DNA of 8,799 bases, from assembly GCA_002450295.1 (NCBI GenBank), contig DJYX01000152.1, positions 1 to 8,799 on the forward strand, in the 5' to 3' direction. The DNA is from Deltaproteobacteria bacterium UBA6967 (GTDB taxonomy: Bacteria; SAR324; NAC60-12). The first letter of the stretch is position 1, and each line of letters opens with the position of its first letter. This document shows positions 1 to 6,345 of this stretch, piece by piece. The position numbers and the translations under genes were made by a program. The notes beneath the pieces were generated by a model. That model searched no databases, was not told the DNA's origin, and worked only from the letters and a program-made list of their open reading frames with translations.

Positions 1-2
1 TT

Positions 3-116
3 GAAAAAGTAATTGAGATATTTGCCAAAGAAATTTCAATCACAATGAAGTTGATGGGTGTGCCTAGTGTTGATGAGCTAAAGCAGTTTGGGGATCGCTA
101 CGTTCGTCAAAAATAA
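3..116 (+). CDS. C-terminal fragment, probable FMN-dependent alpha-hydroxy-acid dehydrogenase/oxidase (partial, runs off left edge)
   Basis: An open frame enters from the left edge and ends at TAA 114-116, leaving 37 codons. The residues include KEISITMKLMGVPSVDELK. This matches the last helices of the FMN-dependent TIM-barrel family (lactate oxidase, LldD, glycolate oxidase), which typically end with an E-L/I-x-x-x-M-x-L-x-G-x-x-S/T-x-x-E/D-L pattern. Enzymes of this family oxidise 2-hydroxy acids to 2-keto acids. Type 2 isopentenyl-diphosphate isomerase shares the fold and a similar C-terminal pattern, so the subfamily is not secure; the flavin and catalytic residues lie outside the window. 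The gene converges with the aminotransferase gene that follows. About 90 bases separate the two stop codons, and I could not find a convincing hairpin there. The reading frame is clear; the functional call is moderate. Confidence 0.5.
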   Translation, partial: EKVIEIFAKEISITMKLMGVPSVDELKQFGDRYVRQK

Positions 117-206
117 AAAGGCATAACTGAAAAAGTATGGTTAAGCTGGAAGTTTTTGCAAATATCTTGAAAAAAATGGATTCACAAAGTTTCTGAGCCA
201 ATCTCT

Positions 207-1319
207 TTATCGAAAAGCCTCTATCTGATCCAGATCCACCAGAAATTTTTCATTTTCTACTGGTGTGCCAATCGACACACGAAGGAAAGTGTCATAACCC
301 GGCTGAAGCCAGGGCTTAACAATTGTACCTAGTTTAAGGAGTTCTTCTGCAAATTTTATTGAAGAGTGATTGATATTGATGAATAGGAAATTCCCGAGAG
401 ATTCTCCGACTTGGTAACCACGAGATCGGAGTTCTTTAGCAAGACGCTCGCGTTGTAGGATTGTTTGTTGAACACTGTGGAGCATGTAATCCTCGTGATC
501 CAAGGCGGCTTTCGCAGCTATCTGGGCCAATTGATTGGTATTGAAGGGAGTACGCGTTCGGTCCAGTGCTTGGCAAAGTTCTGTTGAACTACATATGCCA
601 AAGCCGATTCGGAGCCCCGCAAGCCCCCAACTCTTAGAAAATGTTCTAAGTACTACCCAATGTCCTGGCATCAGTTCCGTGAGGTCGAGACCACTGGTGT
701 AGTTTCCATGAACTGCGTATTCGTGATAAGCTTCGTCAAGCACGAGCATAGTCTCTGGATGCTTGGCTGCAAACAATTGTCTCAGTTGTTCAGGGTTTAG
801 CCAACTTCCACTAGGGTTCATCGGATTGGCAAAAATGAGTAATTTGGCTGGTTGTGCAGCCCTCTCGATAAGTTTGGTTAGATCAATCCGGAGTTTGTCA
901 TTTATCGCCAGTCTTTCGACAGAACCTCCCATCAACTTGGTATAATCTTCATGCAGTGGGAAGGAAGGATAGAGAGTAACAACTCGATCGCCTGGATTGA
1001 CAACACTTCGACAGATAATCGAAATTAATTCTTCTGAACCGTTGCCAAAAATTATTCGCTTTTCAGAGACATTTAAGCGTCGAGCAATTGCCTTGCGCAG
1101 CAAAAGAGCCTCACTGTCGGGATAAAGATACAGTTCCGAACTAGTTTGGGAGAGACACTCTAAAACCTGTGGTGCTGGGCCAGTTGGATTCTCATTTGAG
1201 GACAGTTTTGCAACTGCAGTTACTCCATAACGTGATTTTACCTCGTTCAGCCCAAGCCCCACGTTGTATGGGGGTATTTCCATGAGTTCGGGGCGCAAAA
1301 TCTTTTCAAGTGGTTTCAT
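207..1319 (-). CDS. hisC: HisC-type PLP-dependent aminotransferase (histidinol-phosphate aminotransferase family)
   Basis: The 370-residue protein is full length for the class I/II fold-type I aminotransferase family HisC. Visible motifs in order are SSNENPTGP (40-48), YPD (66-68), FGNGSEEL (91-98), YPSF (117-120), NPMNPSG (165-171), LDEAYHEYA (194-202), TFSKSWGLAGLRIG (226-239) and an SIGT-EN C-terminal stretch. K229 in the FSKSWGLAG motif is the expected Schiff-base lysine; N168, D195 and Y198 are the expected cofactor contacts, and R237 plus the C-terminal arginine are the usual carboxylate/phosphate contacts. HisC swaps an amino group between glutamate and imidazole-acetol phosphate, but paralogues act on aromatic or other amino and keto acids. 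The start ATG has no clear ribosome site, yet the LRPEL-x(4)-PY N-terminus fits the family. The gene is transcribed divergently from the transporter cluster and no other histidine biosynthesis gene is present, so a role other than histidine synthesis is quite possible. Confidence 0.85.
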   Translation of the reverse strand: MKPLEKILRPELMEIPPYNVGLGLNEVKSRYGVTAVAKLSSNENPTGPAPQVLECLSQTSSELYLYPDSEALLLRKAIARRLNVSEKRIIFGNGSEELISIICRSVVNPGDRVVTLYPSFPLHEDYTKLMGGSVERLAINDKLRIDLTKLIERAAQPAKLLIFANPMNPSGSWLNPEQLRQLFAAKHPETMLVLDEAYHEYAVHGNYTSGLDLTELMPGHWVVLRTFSKSWGLAGLRIGFGICSSTELCQALDRTRTPFNTNQLAQIAAKAALDHEDYMLHSVQQTILQRERLAKELRSRGYQVGESLGNFLFININHSSIKFAEELLKLGTIVKPWLQPGYDTFLRVSIGTPVENEKFLVDLDQIEAFR

Positions 1320-1400
1320 TGGAATCTATTTTGTTCAGAGATTTTTATTGTTAAAGACATGCTTATCTATTTGATTGTTTTTCTGTAAGGAGACTTTCAA
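1320..1400. promoter_or_regulatory. Divergent intergenic region, presumed promoters for the aminotransferase and the transporter operon
   Basis: This AT-rich 81-base gap lies between two divergent start codons, so it should hold promoters for both transcription units. I see no pair of -35 and -10 hexamers that I would defend, and no strong palindrome. The only clear signal is the ribosome site listed separately. Its role is inferred from gene orientation only. Confidence 0.4.
1386..1392 (+). promoter_or_regulatory. Strong ribosome binding site deciding a GTG start
   Basis: TAAGGAG lies 8 bases before GTG 1401-1403. It fixes the start of the SDR gene at a GTG codon, which fits the expected distance from the N-terminus to the TGxxxGxG motif. 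Confidence 0.85.
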
Positions 1401-2171
1401 GTGAAAGGTTTCACCATTGACCTATCAGGAAAAAATGCAATTGTTACGGGAGCTAGTCGAGGACTTGGCCAGGCAATCGCAATTGGCTTAGCGGAGGCGG
1501 GTGCAACAGTAGTAATCACCTCCCGTTCTTTGAAAGCACTTGAGGAAACACAATCTCGGATCTCCGATTTCGGAGGCGAGTCCCGACAAATAGAGTTAGA
1601 TGTTCGTGACGTACCCGCAATGAGGAATAGACTTCAGACAGTTGCTCAGCAGGCTGGAGAAATAGACATCCTCGTCAATAATGCAGGCTACGAACAAGTG
1701 TGTCCCTCCTATGAACTGACTGAGGAAACCTGGGACACTATCATGGAAACTAATCTCAAGGGAGCCTTTTTTGCTGCCCAAGTTGCTGCTCACAGTATGG
1801 TACGTTCCAGCAGAGGTGGTGCCATTGTTAATGTATGTTCCCTGACATCATATGTTGGTGTGCCAACGGCAGTGCCTTACGGTTCCTCCAAGTCGGGACT
1901 ATTGGGCATGACACGTGCGCTCTCAACAGAATGGGCAAGTGAGCAAATTCGAGTCAATGCGATTGCGCCAGGTTACTTCAGGACGGAGTTGACGGAGGCC
2001 TTTTATCGTGAACAGGCTTGGCAAGAAGCTATGCTGCAGAAAATCCCGCTGAATAGCTTTGGCAATGCAAACGACCTTAAAGGTGCGGTTGTCTTCCTTG
2101 TTAGTGATGCCGCAAAGTATATCACCGGCCAATGTTTGGCAATCGATGGAGGCTATCTCGCGTCCATTTGA
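1401..2171 (+). CDS. Short-chain dehydrogenase/reductase (classical SDR), first gene of the transporter operon
   Basis: The 256-residue protein is the usual length for a classical SDR. It shows the Rossmann TGASRGLG motif (16-23), NNAG (93-96), N118 and the catalytic triad S147, Y160, K164 in YGSSK, followed by the typical IRVNAIAPGYFRTELT segment (183-198) and IDGGY near the C-terminus. Arginines at 20 and 42 (the latter just after beta-strand 2) favour NADP(H) over NAD, which is an inference. Best family resemblance is to the 3-oxoacyl-ACP reductase / gluconate 5-dehydrogenase / KduD group, which interconverts secondary alcohols and ketones. The translation start is GTG with an excellent ribosome site. 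It leads a cluster with an ABC importer and a HisD paralogue, so a catabolic alcohol oxidation or carbonyl reduction on the imported solute is more likely than a fatty-acid role. The exact substrate is unknown. Confidence 0.88.
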   Translation: MKGFTIDLSGKNAIVTGASRGLGQAIAIGLAEAGATVVITSRSLKALEETQSRISDFGGESRQIELDVRDVPAMRNRLQTVAQQAGEIDILVNNAGYEQVCPSYELTEETWDTIMETNLKGAFFAAQVAAHSMVRSSRGGAIVNVCSLTSYVGVPTAVPYGSSKSGLLGMTRALSTEWASEQIRVNAIAPGYFRTELTEAFYREQAWQEAMLQKIPLNSFGNANDLKGAVVFLVSDAAKYITGQCLAIDGGYLASI

Positions 2172-2246
2172 AGGCTGTCTCCATTGTCCTACAACAACAT
2201 CTTGGATTGAACTGCCAGTGAATGACTCTAGCCCAAATTTCTTACT

Positions 2247-3353
2247 TTGAATAAAGTTTCTGCAGTTTCTGCTTCAAACGTCTGTTTACAGTTTGGTGAT
2301 GTACATGCCGTTAAGAACGTCTGTTTTGAACTGGAGGAGGGCCGTTTTCTCACAGTTTTGGGCCCCTCGGGCTCTGGAAAAACAACTTTACTCAGGCTGA
2401 TCGCCGGTTTTCAGCAACCAGATCAGGGCGAAATTTTTATCAAGGGACAAACTGTTAGAGAATTAGCTCCCAACAAACGCTCGATTGGGATGGTATTCCA
2501 ACGCCTTGCTTTATTCCCACACATGACCGCAGCGGAAAATGTAGCGTTTCCGTTGAAAATGCGCAGGTTTAACGCCCGTACGATCTCTGACCGGGTGAAA
2601 GAATACTTGCACCTTGTGCGTTTGGAGGGGCTTGGTAGTCGTAAGATCAATGAACTTTCAGGAGGGCAGCAGCAGCGTGTGGCGATTGCTCGAGCCTTGG
2701 TTTTTGAACCAGACTTACTCCTTTTGGACGAACCACTAGCGGCCTTGGATCGCAAGTTACGTGAAGAAATGCAATTAGAGTTTCGGAGAATTCAGAAGGA
2801 ACTCGGTGTCACCACGATAAATGTTACCCATGATCAGCGAGAAGCACTGGTGGTTTCTGATCAGATCATTGTGATGAATTATGGAGAAATCCAGCAGAAT
2901 GCTACCCCCTTGGAAGTTTACCGTTCTCCATCAAATCCTTTTGTAGCTAATTTTGTAGGGGTAACTAACCTATTCCATGGGATGCTGGAGTCTCTAAAGG
3001 GACAGCAGGTAGCAATCAGAATCAGTCAGCAGACACTGCTTGGTACTTCAAAGAGTGAGAACTCTGCGCTGACCCAGGGAGTTTCAGTGCAGGCTGCTAT
3101 CCGTGCAGAACAGATTCGACTGTTTCGTGGAAAATCAGAAAACAGAGAATGTGAGGCTTATTTTGAGGGTCGAGTAACGGATGTTATTTTTGAGGGAGAA
3201 CGGATTCTCTATGAACTTTCGGTGGCAGCGTTATCTGATGCGCCCATCAGGATCATTCACCATGACCAGCAAGACTTCTCAACATTCGAAGTAGGAGAGA
3301 TGGTCTTTGTTGGATGGCAGAGCCGCGACATGCATGTCTTTGTCGTGGATTGA
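2247..3353 (+). CDS. ABC importer ATP-binding subunit, PotA/UgpC-like (polyamine/opine/phosphonate-type family)
   Basis: This 368-residue nucleotide-binding subunit powers import from the cytoplasmic side of the membrane. Walker A is GPSGSGKTT (39-47), the Q-loop is VFQ with Q85, the ABC signature is LSGGQ (137-141), Walker B is LLLLDE (157-162), the D-loop is LAALD, and the switch histidine is H195 in NVTHD. The last roughly 130 residues match the TOBE-type regulatory extension seen in PotA, FbpC and UgpC. The only start codon that precedes the domain is TTG 2247; the frame is closed by TAG at 2229-2231 and no ATG or GTG lies near the N-terminus. No good ribosome site precedes this TTG. It follows the SDR gene by 75 bases and precedes the binding-protein gene by 45. 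The family is secure; the substrate cannot be read from an ATPase. Confidence 0.93.
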   Translation: MNKVSAVSASNVCLQFGDVHAVKNVCFELEEGRFLTVLGPSGSGKTTLLRLIAGFQQPDQGEIFIKGQTVRELAPNKRSIGMVFQRLALFPHMTAAENVAFPLKMRRFNARTISDRVKEYLHLVRLEGLGSRKINELSGGQQQRVAIARALVFEPDLLLLDEPLAALDRKLREEMQLEFRRIQKELGVTTINVTHDQREALVVSDQIIVMNYGEIQQNATPLEVYRSPSNPFVANFVGVTNLFHGMLESLKGQQVAIRISQQTLLGTSKSENSALTQGVSVQAAIRAEQIRLFRGKSENRECEAYFEGRVTDVIFEGERILYELSVAALSDAPIRIIHHDQQDFSTFEVGEMVFVGWQSRDMHVFVVD

Positions 3354-3356
3354 TTA

Positions 3357-3374
3357 ACTTGGCAACAGCCGAGT
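3357..3374 (+). other. Short stem-loop upstream of the binding-protein gene
   Basis: ACTTGGC (3357-3363) pairs with GCCGAGT (3368-3374) around the loop AACA, giving 7 pairs including one T-G wobble. It sits between the ATPase stop codon and the binding-protein ribosome site and has no T tract after it. It is more likely an mRNA stability or processing element than a terminator; function is inferred. Confidence 0.4.
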
Positions 3375-3386
3375 CTTAACCAGAAT

Positions 3387-3392
3387 CAGGAG
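3387..3392 (+). promoter_or_regulatory. Ribosome binding site choosing ATG 3399 over TTG 3393
   Basis: CAGGAG ends 6 bases before ATG 3399-3401. The in-frame TTG at 3393 directly abuts this site and so cannot be served by it. Confidence 0.8.
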
Positions 3393-3398
3393 TTGAGT

Positions 3399-4499
3399 AT
3401 GACTTTCGACAAGCAGATCAAACGGAGAGATTTACTGAAGACCTCAGCCATGCTGGGAATTGCTGGTGCAGCTGGGTCTGTAGCACCATCTTTACTGAAA
3501 GCGGAACCTGCCAAGCCAACAGAGATTATTGTCCGAGCTTGGGGTGGTCCTTGGGTCGAAGCACTGAAGGCTGGAGTTTCAGATCCATTTACGACCAAGA
3601 CAGGTATTAAAGTACGACATGATTTGACTGAGGATAATGAAATACAACCAAAGGTTTGGGCTGCTGTTGCTCAAAAGCGAACTCCCCCAATCCATATCAA
3701 TTGGGACACAACGACCAATGCTACTAAGTCGGCACTTCGTGGAGTGTGTGAGGATCTTTCCGACCTACCCAATCTGAAAGGAACCACTGACTTGGCAAAG
3801 CCTGTGGGCGTAGATGGCTATCCGATCGTCAATACTTACGGGTATGTGTATGTGTTAGCATACCGGCCGAGTGCCTTTCCAAGTGGACCACCAGCATCCT
3901 ATCACGATCTGCTTGACCCTAAATTTAAGGGACGACTAGCGTTTTACAACGATGGGATTGGATTCCACTTTCCAGCACAGGTCGCTGGCGGTGGTAAATT
4001 AGATGGTATCCCAAATAATATGCAACCCTGCTGGGATTTTGTGTCTAAAATCAAAACTCAAGAACCATTACTTGGAGAAGATCCTGATTTTGTGACGTGG
4101 TTCCAGAATGGAGAAATTGACGCAGCATGTACGATTTCAACAAACGCACTAGGAGCCAAAAGAAATGGAGTAGATATCGCTTGGACGATTCCAAAGGAGG
4201 GCGCCAAGTTTGATACAGATGGGCTGTGGATTCCTAAAGGGCACTCTGAAGGAGATTTGTACTGGTCCAGAGAATACATCAACCACGCTCTAAGTAAGGA
4301 ATCTCAGCAGATTTGGCTGGATGGTTTAGGATTGCCCGGAGTCATCCCTGGATTGCGACCGCCACCAGGATTAGCTGGAGATCCTTCCTATCCAACTAAA
4401 CCGGCTGACTTTGATCGGCTGATCCGTATCTCAGGCAAGATCCAGGTAGAAAACGAGAGCGAGTGGTTCTCGAAGTTCAAGGCGATTATGCAGGGGTGA
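3399..4499 (+). CDS. Periplasmic solute-binding protein of a PotD-like ABC importer, Tat-exported
   Basis: The 366-residue protein captures the solute in the periplasm and delivers it to the two permeases. The N-terminus has a twin-arginine motif KRRDLLK (8-14), then a hydrophobic alanine/glycine stretch and a likely cleavage after LKA (A35), so export in folded form by the Tat system is expected. The mature part has the two-lobed extracellular solute-binding family look (COG0687/SBP_bac): VRAWGGPWVEAL near the start, YGYVYVLAYRP in the hinge area, a DLLDPKFKGRLAF segment, and a DFVTWFQNGEIDAA stretch with aromatic and acidic residues. Its nearest families bind spermidine/putrescine, 2-aminoethylphosphonate, opines or iron; I see no residue set that picks one. 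The start is set by a CAGGAG site. Stem-loops lie on both sides of the gene. Family is secure, ligand unknown. Confidence 0.9.
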   Translation: MTFDKQIKRRDLLKTSAMLGIAGAAGSVAPSLLKAEPAKPTEIIVRAWGGPWVEALKAGVSDPFTTKTGIKVRHDLTEDNEIQPKVWAAVAQKRTPPIHINWDTTTNATKSALRGVCEDLSDLPNLKGTTDLAKPVGVDGYPIVNTYGYVYVLAYRPSAFPSGPPASYHDLLDPKFKGRLAFYNDGIGFHFPAQVAGGGKLDGIPNNMQPCWDFVSKIKTQEPLLGEDPDFVTWFQNGEIDAACTISTNALGAKRNGVDIAWTIPKEGAKFDTDGLWIPKGHSEGDLYWSREYINHALSKESQQIWLDGLGLPGVIPGLRPPPGLAGDPSYPTKPADFDRLIRISGKIQVENESEWFSKFKAIMQG

Positions 4500-4514
4500 T
4501 TCTGAAAAGTTTAG

Positions 4515-4545
4515 CCACTGGGCTTTAGGTTTGAAGTTCCAGTGG
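4515..4545 (+). other. Intergenic stem-loop between the binding-protein and permease genes
   Basis: CCACTGG (4515-4521) pairs perfectly with CCAGTGG (4539-4545). Inside it, CTTT (4523-4526) pairs with GAAG (4533-4536) with one wobble around a six-base loop, separated from the outer stem by a small G/TT internal loop. No T tract follows, so it is not a typical intrinsic terminator. Similar hairpins after binding-protein genes in other ABC operons protect the upstream mRNA from 3' exonucleases and lower permease expression; that role here is inferred. Confidence 0.6.
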
Positions 4546-4568
4546 TCTCATAGATCGATCGAAAACTA

Positions 4569-5513
4569 ATGAGACGTAATCTATCTTGCTATCCGTTGAC
4601 TTGGCACTTGATGGATATCCTAGAAGCTGCTTTCAGTAAAATTTGGCCCAAAAAAGGAGGCTTCTGGGGGCCTTATCTAATGTTGAGTCCTGCAATTTTG
4701 TTAGTTGGTCTGCTTGTTCTAGGACTTGCTTATATTGGTGACACTTCTTTAAGAACTCTTGACACGAGCACCTTCCTTTTCTCGGAGGAGTGGTCACTGG
4801 CAAACTACGAGCGCGCACTGACAGAGCCATTCATTCGATCTGTCATTTGGCGAAGTATTCTTGGTGCAACTATCGTTACCATGACTACATTGCTACTGGC
4901 CTTCCCCTATACCTACATTATGGTAAGAACGCGTAGTGCATTTCTACGAAAATTCTTGCTAATTGCTCTATTTTTGCCTTTTTTCATTGGACAAGTAGTA
5001 CGCGCTTATGGATGGCTTATTATTCTGGGCAAACAAGGGATAGTGAACGATATACTGGGGTTGATTGGTATTGAACCACTACGCATGCTTTTCAACTATC
5101 CTTCGGTTCTGTTTGGGCTTGTACAGTACATGTTTCCATTTGCCGTATTGATGTTGGCTCCAGCACTAACCGCAATTCCTGAAGAAATTGAAGCTGCTGC
5201 TGAATCTCTTGGGGCTTCCTGGCAGGAAACAATGCTTTATGTGATACTTCCCATGGCTAAGTCCGGTCTAATCGGTGCGGGTTTGGTGGTCTTGACTCTC
5301 TCTCTGACAGATTTTGCGATGCCAGCTATTCTTGGTGGTGGAACTCAGGATTTTGTGGCGAACGCAATCTATGACCAGTTTTTCCGGACGTCCGATCAGG
5401 GATTTGGTTCCAGTCTGGCCGTGTTATTGATTGCAATTGGTTCACTCTTAGTTTGGATTATTTTTATGTTGGTTGGTGCAGGGACACTAGCCTTGGGCGC
5501 AAAAGATAAATGA
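4569..5513 (+). CDS. ABC importer permease subunit 1 (PotB-like)
   Basis: This 314-residue inner-membrane protein is one half of the translocation channel. Six hydrophobic segments are visible at roughly 36-57, 92-119, 128-152, 176-202, 231-254 and 280-308. The cytoplasmic EAA loop that docks on the ATPase is present: EAA (208-210), G215 and P228 in the order EAAxSLGAS...LP. An FPYTYIMVR stretch (112-120) ends segment 2, as in PotB relatives. The start is uncertain: ATG 4569 gives a basic leader (MRRNL), while ATG 4611 (residue 15, MDILEAAF) would also leave a complete membrane domain; neither has a good ribosome site. An AGGAGG at 4655-4660 is followed by no start codon at a usable distance. 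Its stop overlaps the next start in ATGA, so the two permeases are translationally coupled and probably form a heterodimer. Confidence 0.88.
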   Translation: MRRNLSCYPLTWHLMDILEAAFSKIWPKKGGFWGPYLMLSPAILLVGLLVLGLAYIGDTSLRTLDTSTFLFSEEWSLANYERALTEPFIRSVIWRSILGATIVTMTTLLLAFPYTYIMVRTRSAFLRKFLLIALFLPFFIGQVVRAYGWLIILGKQGIVNDILGLIGIEPLRMLFNYPSVLFGLVQYMFPFAVLMLAPALTAIPEEIEAAAESLGASWQETMLYVILPMAKSGLIGAGLVVLTLSLTDFAMPAILGGGTQDFVANAIYDQFFRTSDQGFGSSLAVLLIAIGSLLVWIIFMLVGAGTLALGAKDK

Positions 5514-6310
5514 ACCAGCCAGTTGCCCAGAAACTATTTTTCTGGATACTAATCGTTATCTCGATCATTACTCTCTCTGCACCAACACTTGTTGTGCTTG
5601 GAGCTTCCCTGACTTCTGGAAATATTATTGTTTTCCCTCCGGATGGGTTGTCCTTGAAGTGGTACAAAGCTCTCGTGGAAAAGCAGGAATTGCAGGATGC
5701 ATTTATACGTTCAATCTGGGTGGCCATAATTTGTGTGCTTATCTCTTTGCCTGCGGGGACCTTGGCGGGGATTGCCCTAGTAAAGTATCGATTACGCAAG
5801 GGTGCTTTGATTCAGACCTATCTCCTGTTACCTTTCACAATCCCACTGATTGGATCGGGAATCGGATTGATGTTGGTCTTTGGTGAAGTCGGTATTCTTG
5901 GGAGCCTTTGGCCGGTTGGCGTAGCTACCGCTGTGATCAATCTCCCTTTCATGATTTGGGCAGTTTCCTCAAGTGCTACAGGCCTAGATCCTGATCTGGA
6001 ACTTGCTGCCCAAAGTTGCGGTGCTGGTCCGGTTCAAACTTTTTTCTATGTGACCTTGCCGTCAGTAATGCCGGGAATCATCACAGGCTCTCTGCTGATG
6101 TTCATTCTATCCCTGAACGAATTTCTCGTTAGCCTATTGCTTGTAGATGCTCGAATTGTCACGCTCCCCGTACAAGTCTACAATTCTATCCGTTCGATTA
6201 TTACACCAGACCTAGCGGCTGTCTCGGTTGTTTTTATTGCAGTAGCGATGTTGGCTATTGCCATACTGGACAAAATAGTTGGTTTAGAAATCTTTCTTAA
6301 ATCGAAGTGA
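5510..6310 (+). CDS. ABC importer permease subunit 2 (PotC-like)
   Basis: This 266-residue protein is the second channel subunit. Six hydrophobic segments lie near 9-33, 67-91, 100-124, 134-157, 190-214 and 235-257. The EAA-type loop reads LAAQSCGAG (165-173) with the conserved LPSVMPGI (183-190); the first residue of EAA is Leu rather than Glu, a minor variation. SLNEF (201-205) corresponds to the S-L-D/N-E/D-F motif after segment 5 of PotC-type permeases. It starts at ATG 5510, inside the stop codon of the first permease (a four-base overlap), with no independent ribosome site of note, so translation probably depends on re-initiation. The stop TGA 6308-6310 is also part of a GTGA, but the following dehydrogenase has a better start at 6346. 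Confidence 0.9.
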   Translation: MNQPVAQKLFFWILIVISIITLSAPTLVVLGASLTSGNIIVFPPDGLSLKWYKALVEKQELQDAFIRSIWVAIICVLISLPAGTLAGIALVKYRLRKGALIQTYLLLPFTIPLIGSGIGLMLVFGEVGILGSLWPVGVATAVINLPFMIWAVSSSATGLDPDLELAAQSCGAGPVQTFFYVTLPSVMPGIITGSLLMFILSLNEFLVSLLLVDARIVTLPVQVYNSIRSIITPDLAAVSVVFIAVAMLAIAILDKIVGLEIFLKSK

Positions 6311-6330
6311 CTGTCACCAAAACTTACTCA

Positions 6331-6336
6331 AAAAGG
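6331..6336 (+). promoter_or_regulatory. Ribosome binding site choosing ATG 6346 for the HisD paralogue
   Basis: AAAAGG ends 9 bases before ATG 6346-6348. The alternative GTG at 6307, which overlaps the previous stop codon, would add 13 residues that do not resemble the HisD N-terminus. Confidence 0.65.
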
Positions 6337-6345
6337 CACTGCATC

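Noticed and set aside
117..206. Terminator between the left-edge gene and the aminotransferase gene
   Set aside because: T and A runs are present (for example around 158 and 171), but I found no GC-containing stem to go with them.
2147..2205. ATGGAG ... CTCCAT inverted repeat around the SDR stop codon
   Set aside because: Six pairs across a loop of about 30 bases without a T tract; too weak to call a terminator or regulatory hairpin.
2059..2250. 63-codon plus-strand frame overlapping the end of the SDR gene and touching the ATPase start
   Set aside because: Two thirds of it is a frame shadow of the SDR gene and the product is featureless. Kept only as a remark on possible translational coupling.
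5464..5799. 111-codon minus-strand frame across the permease junction
   Set aside because: Antisense shadow of two well-supported membrane proteins.
2247..6310. Naming the transporter potABCD (spermidine/putrescine)
   Set aside because: The family resemblance is real, but this family also includes phosphonate, opine and other importers; no polyamine-specific residues or polyamine enzymes are visible, so gene symbols were left empty.
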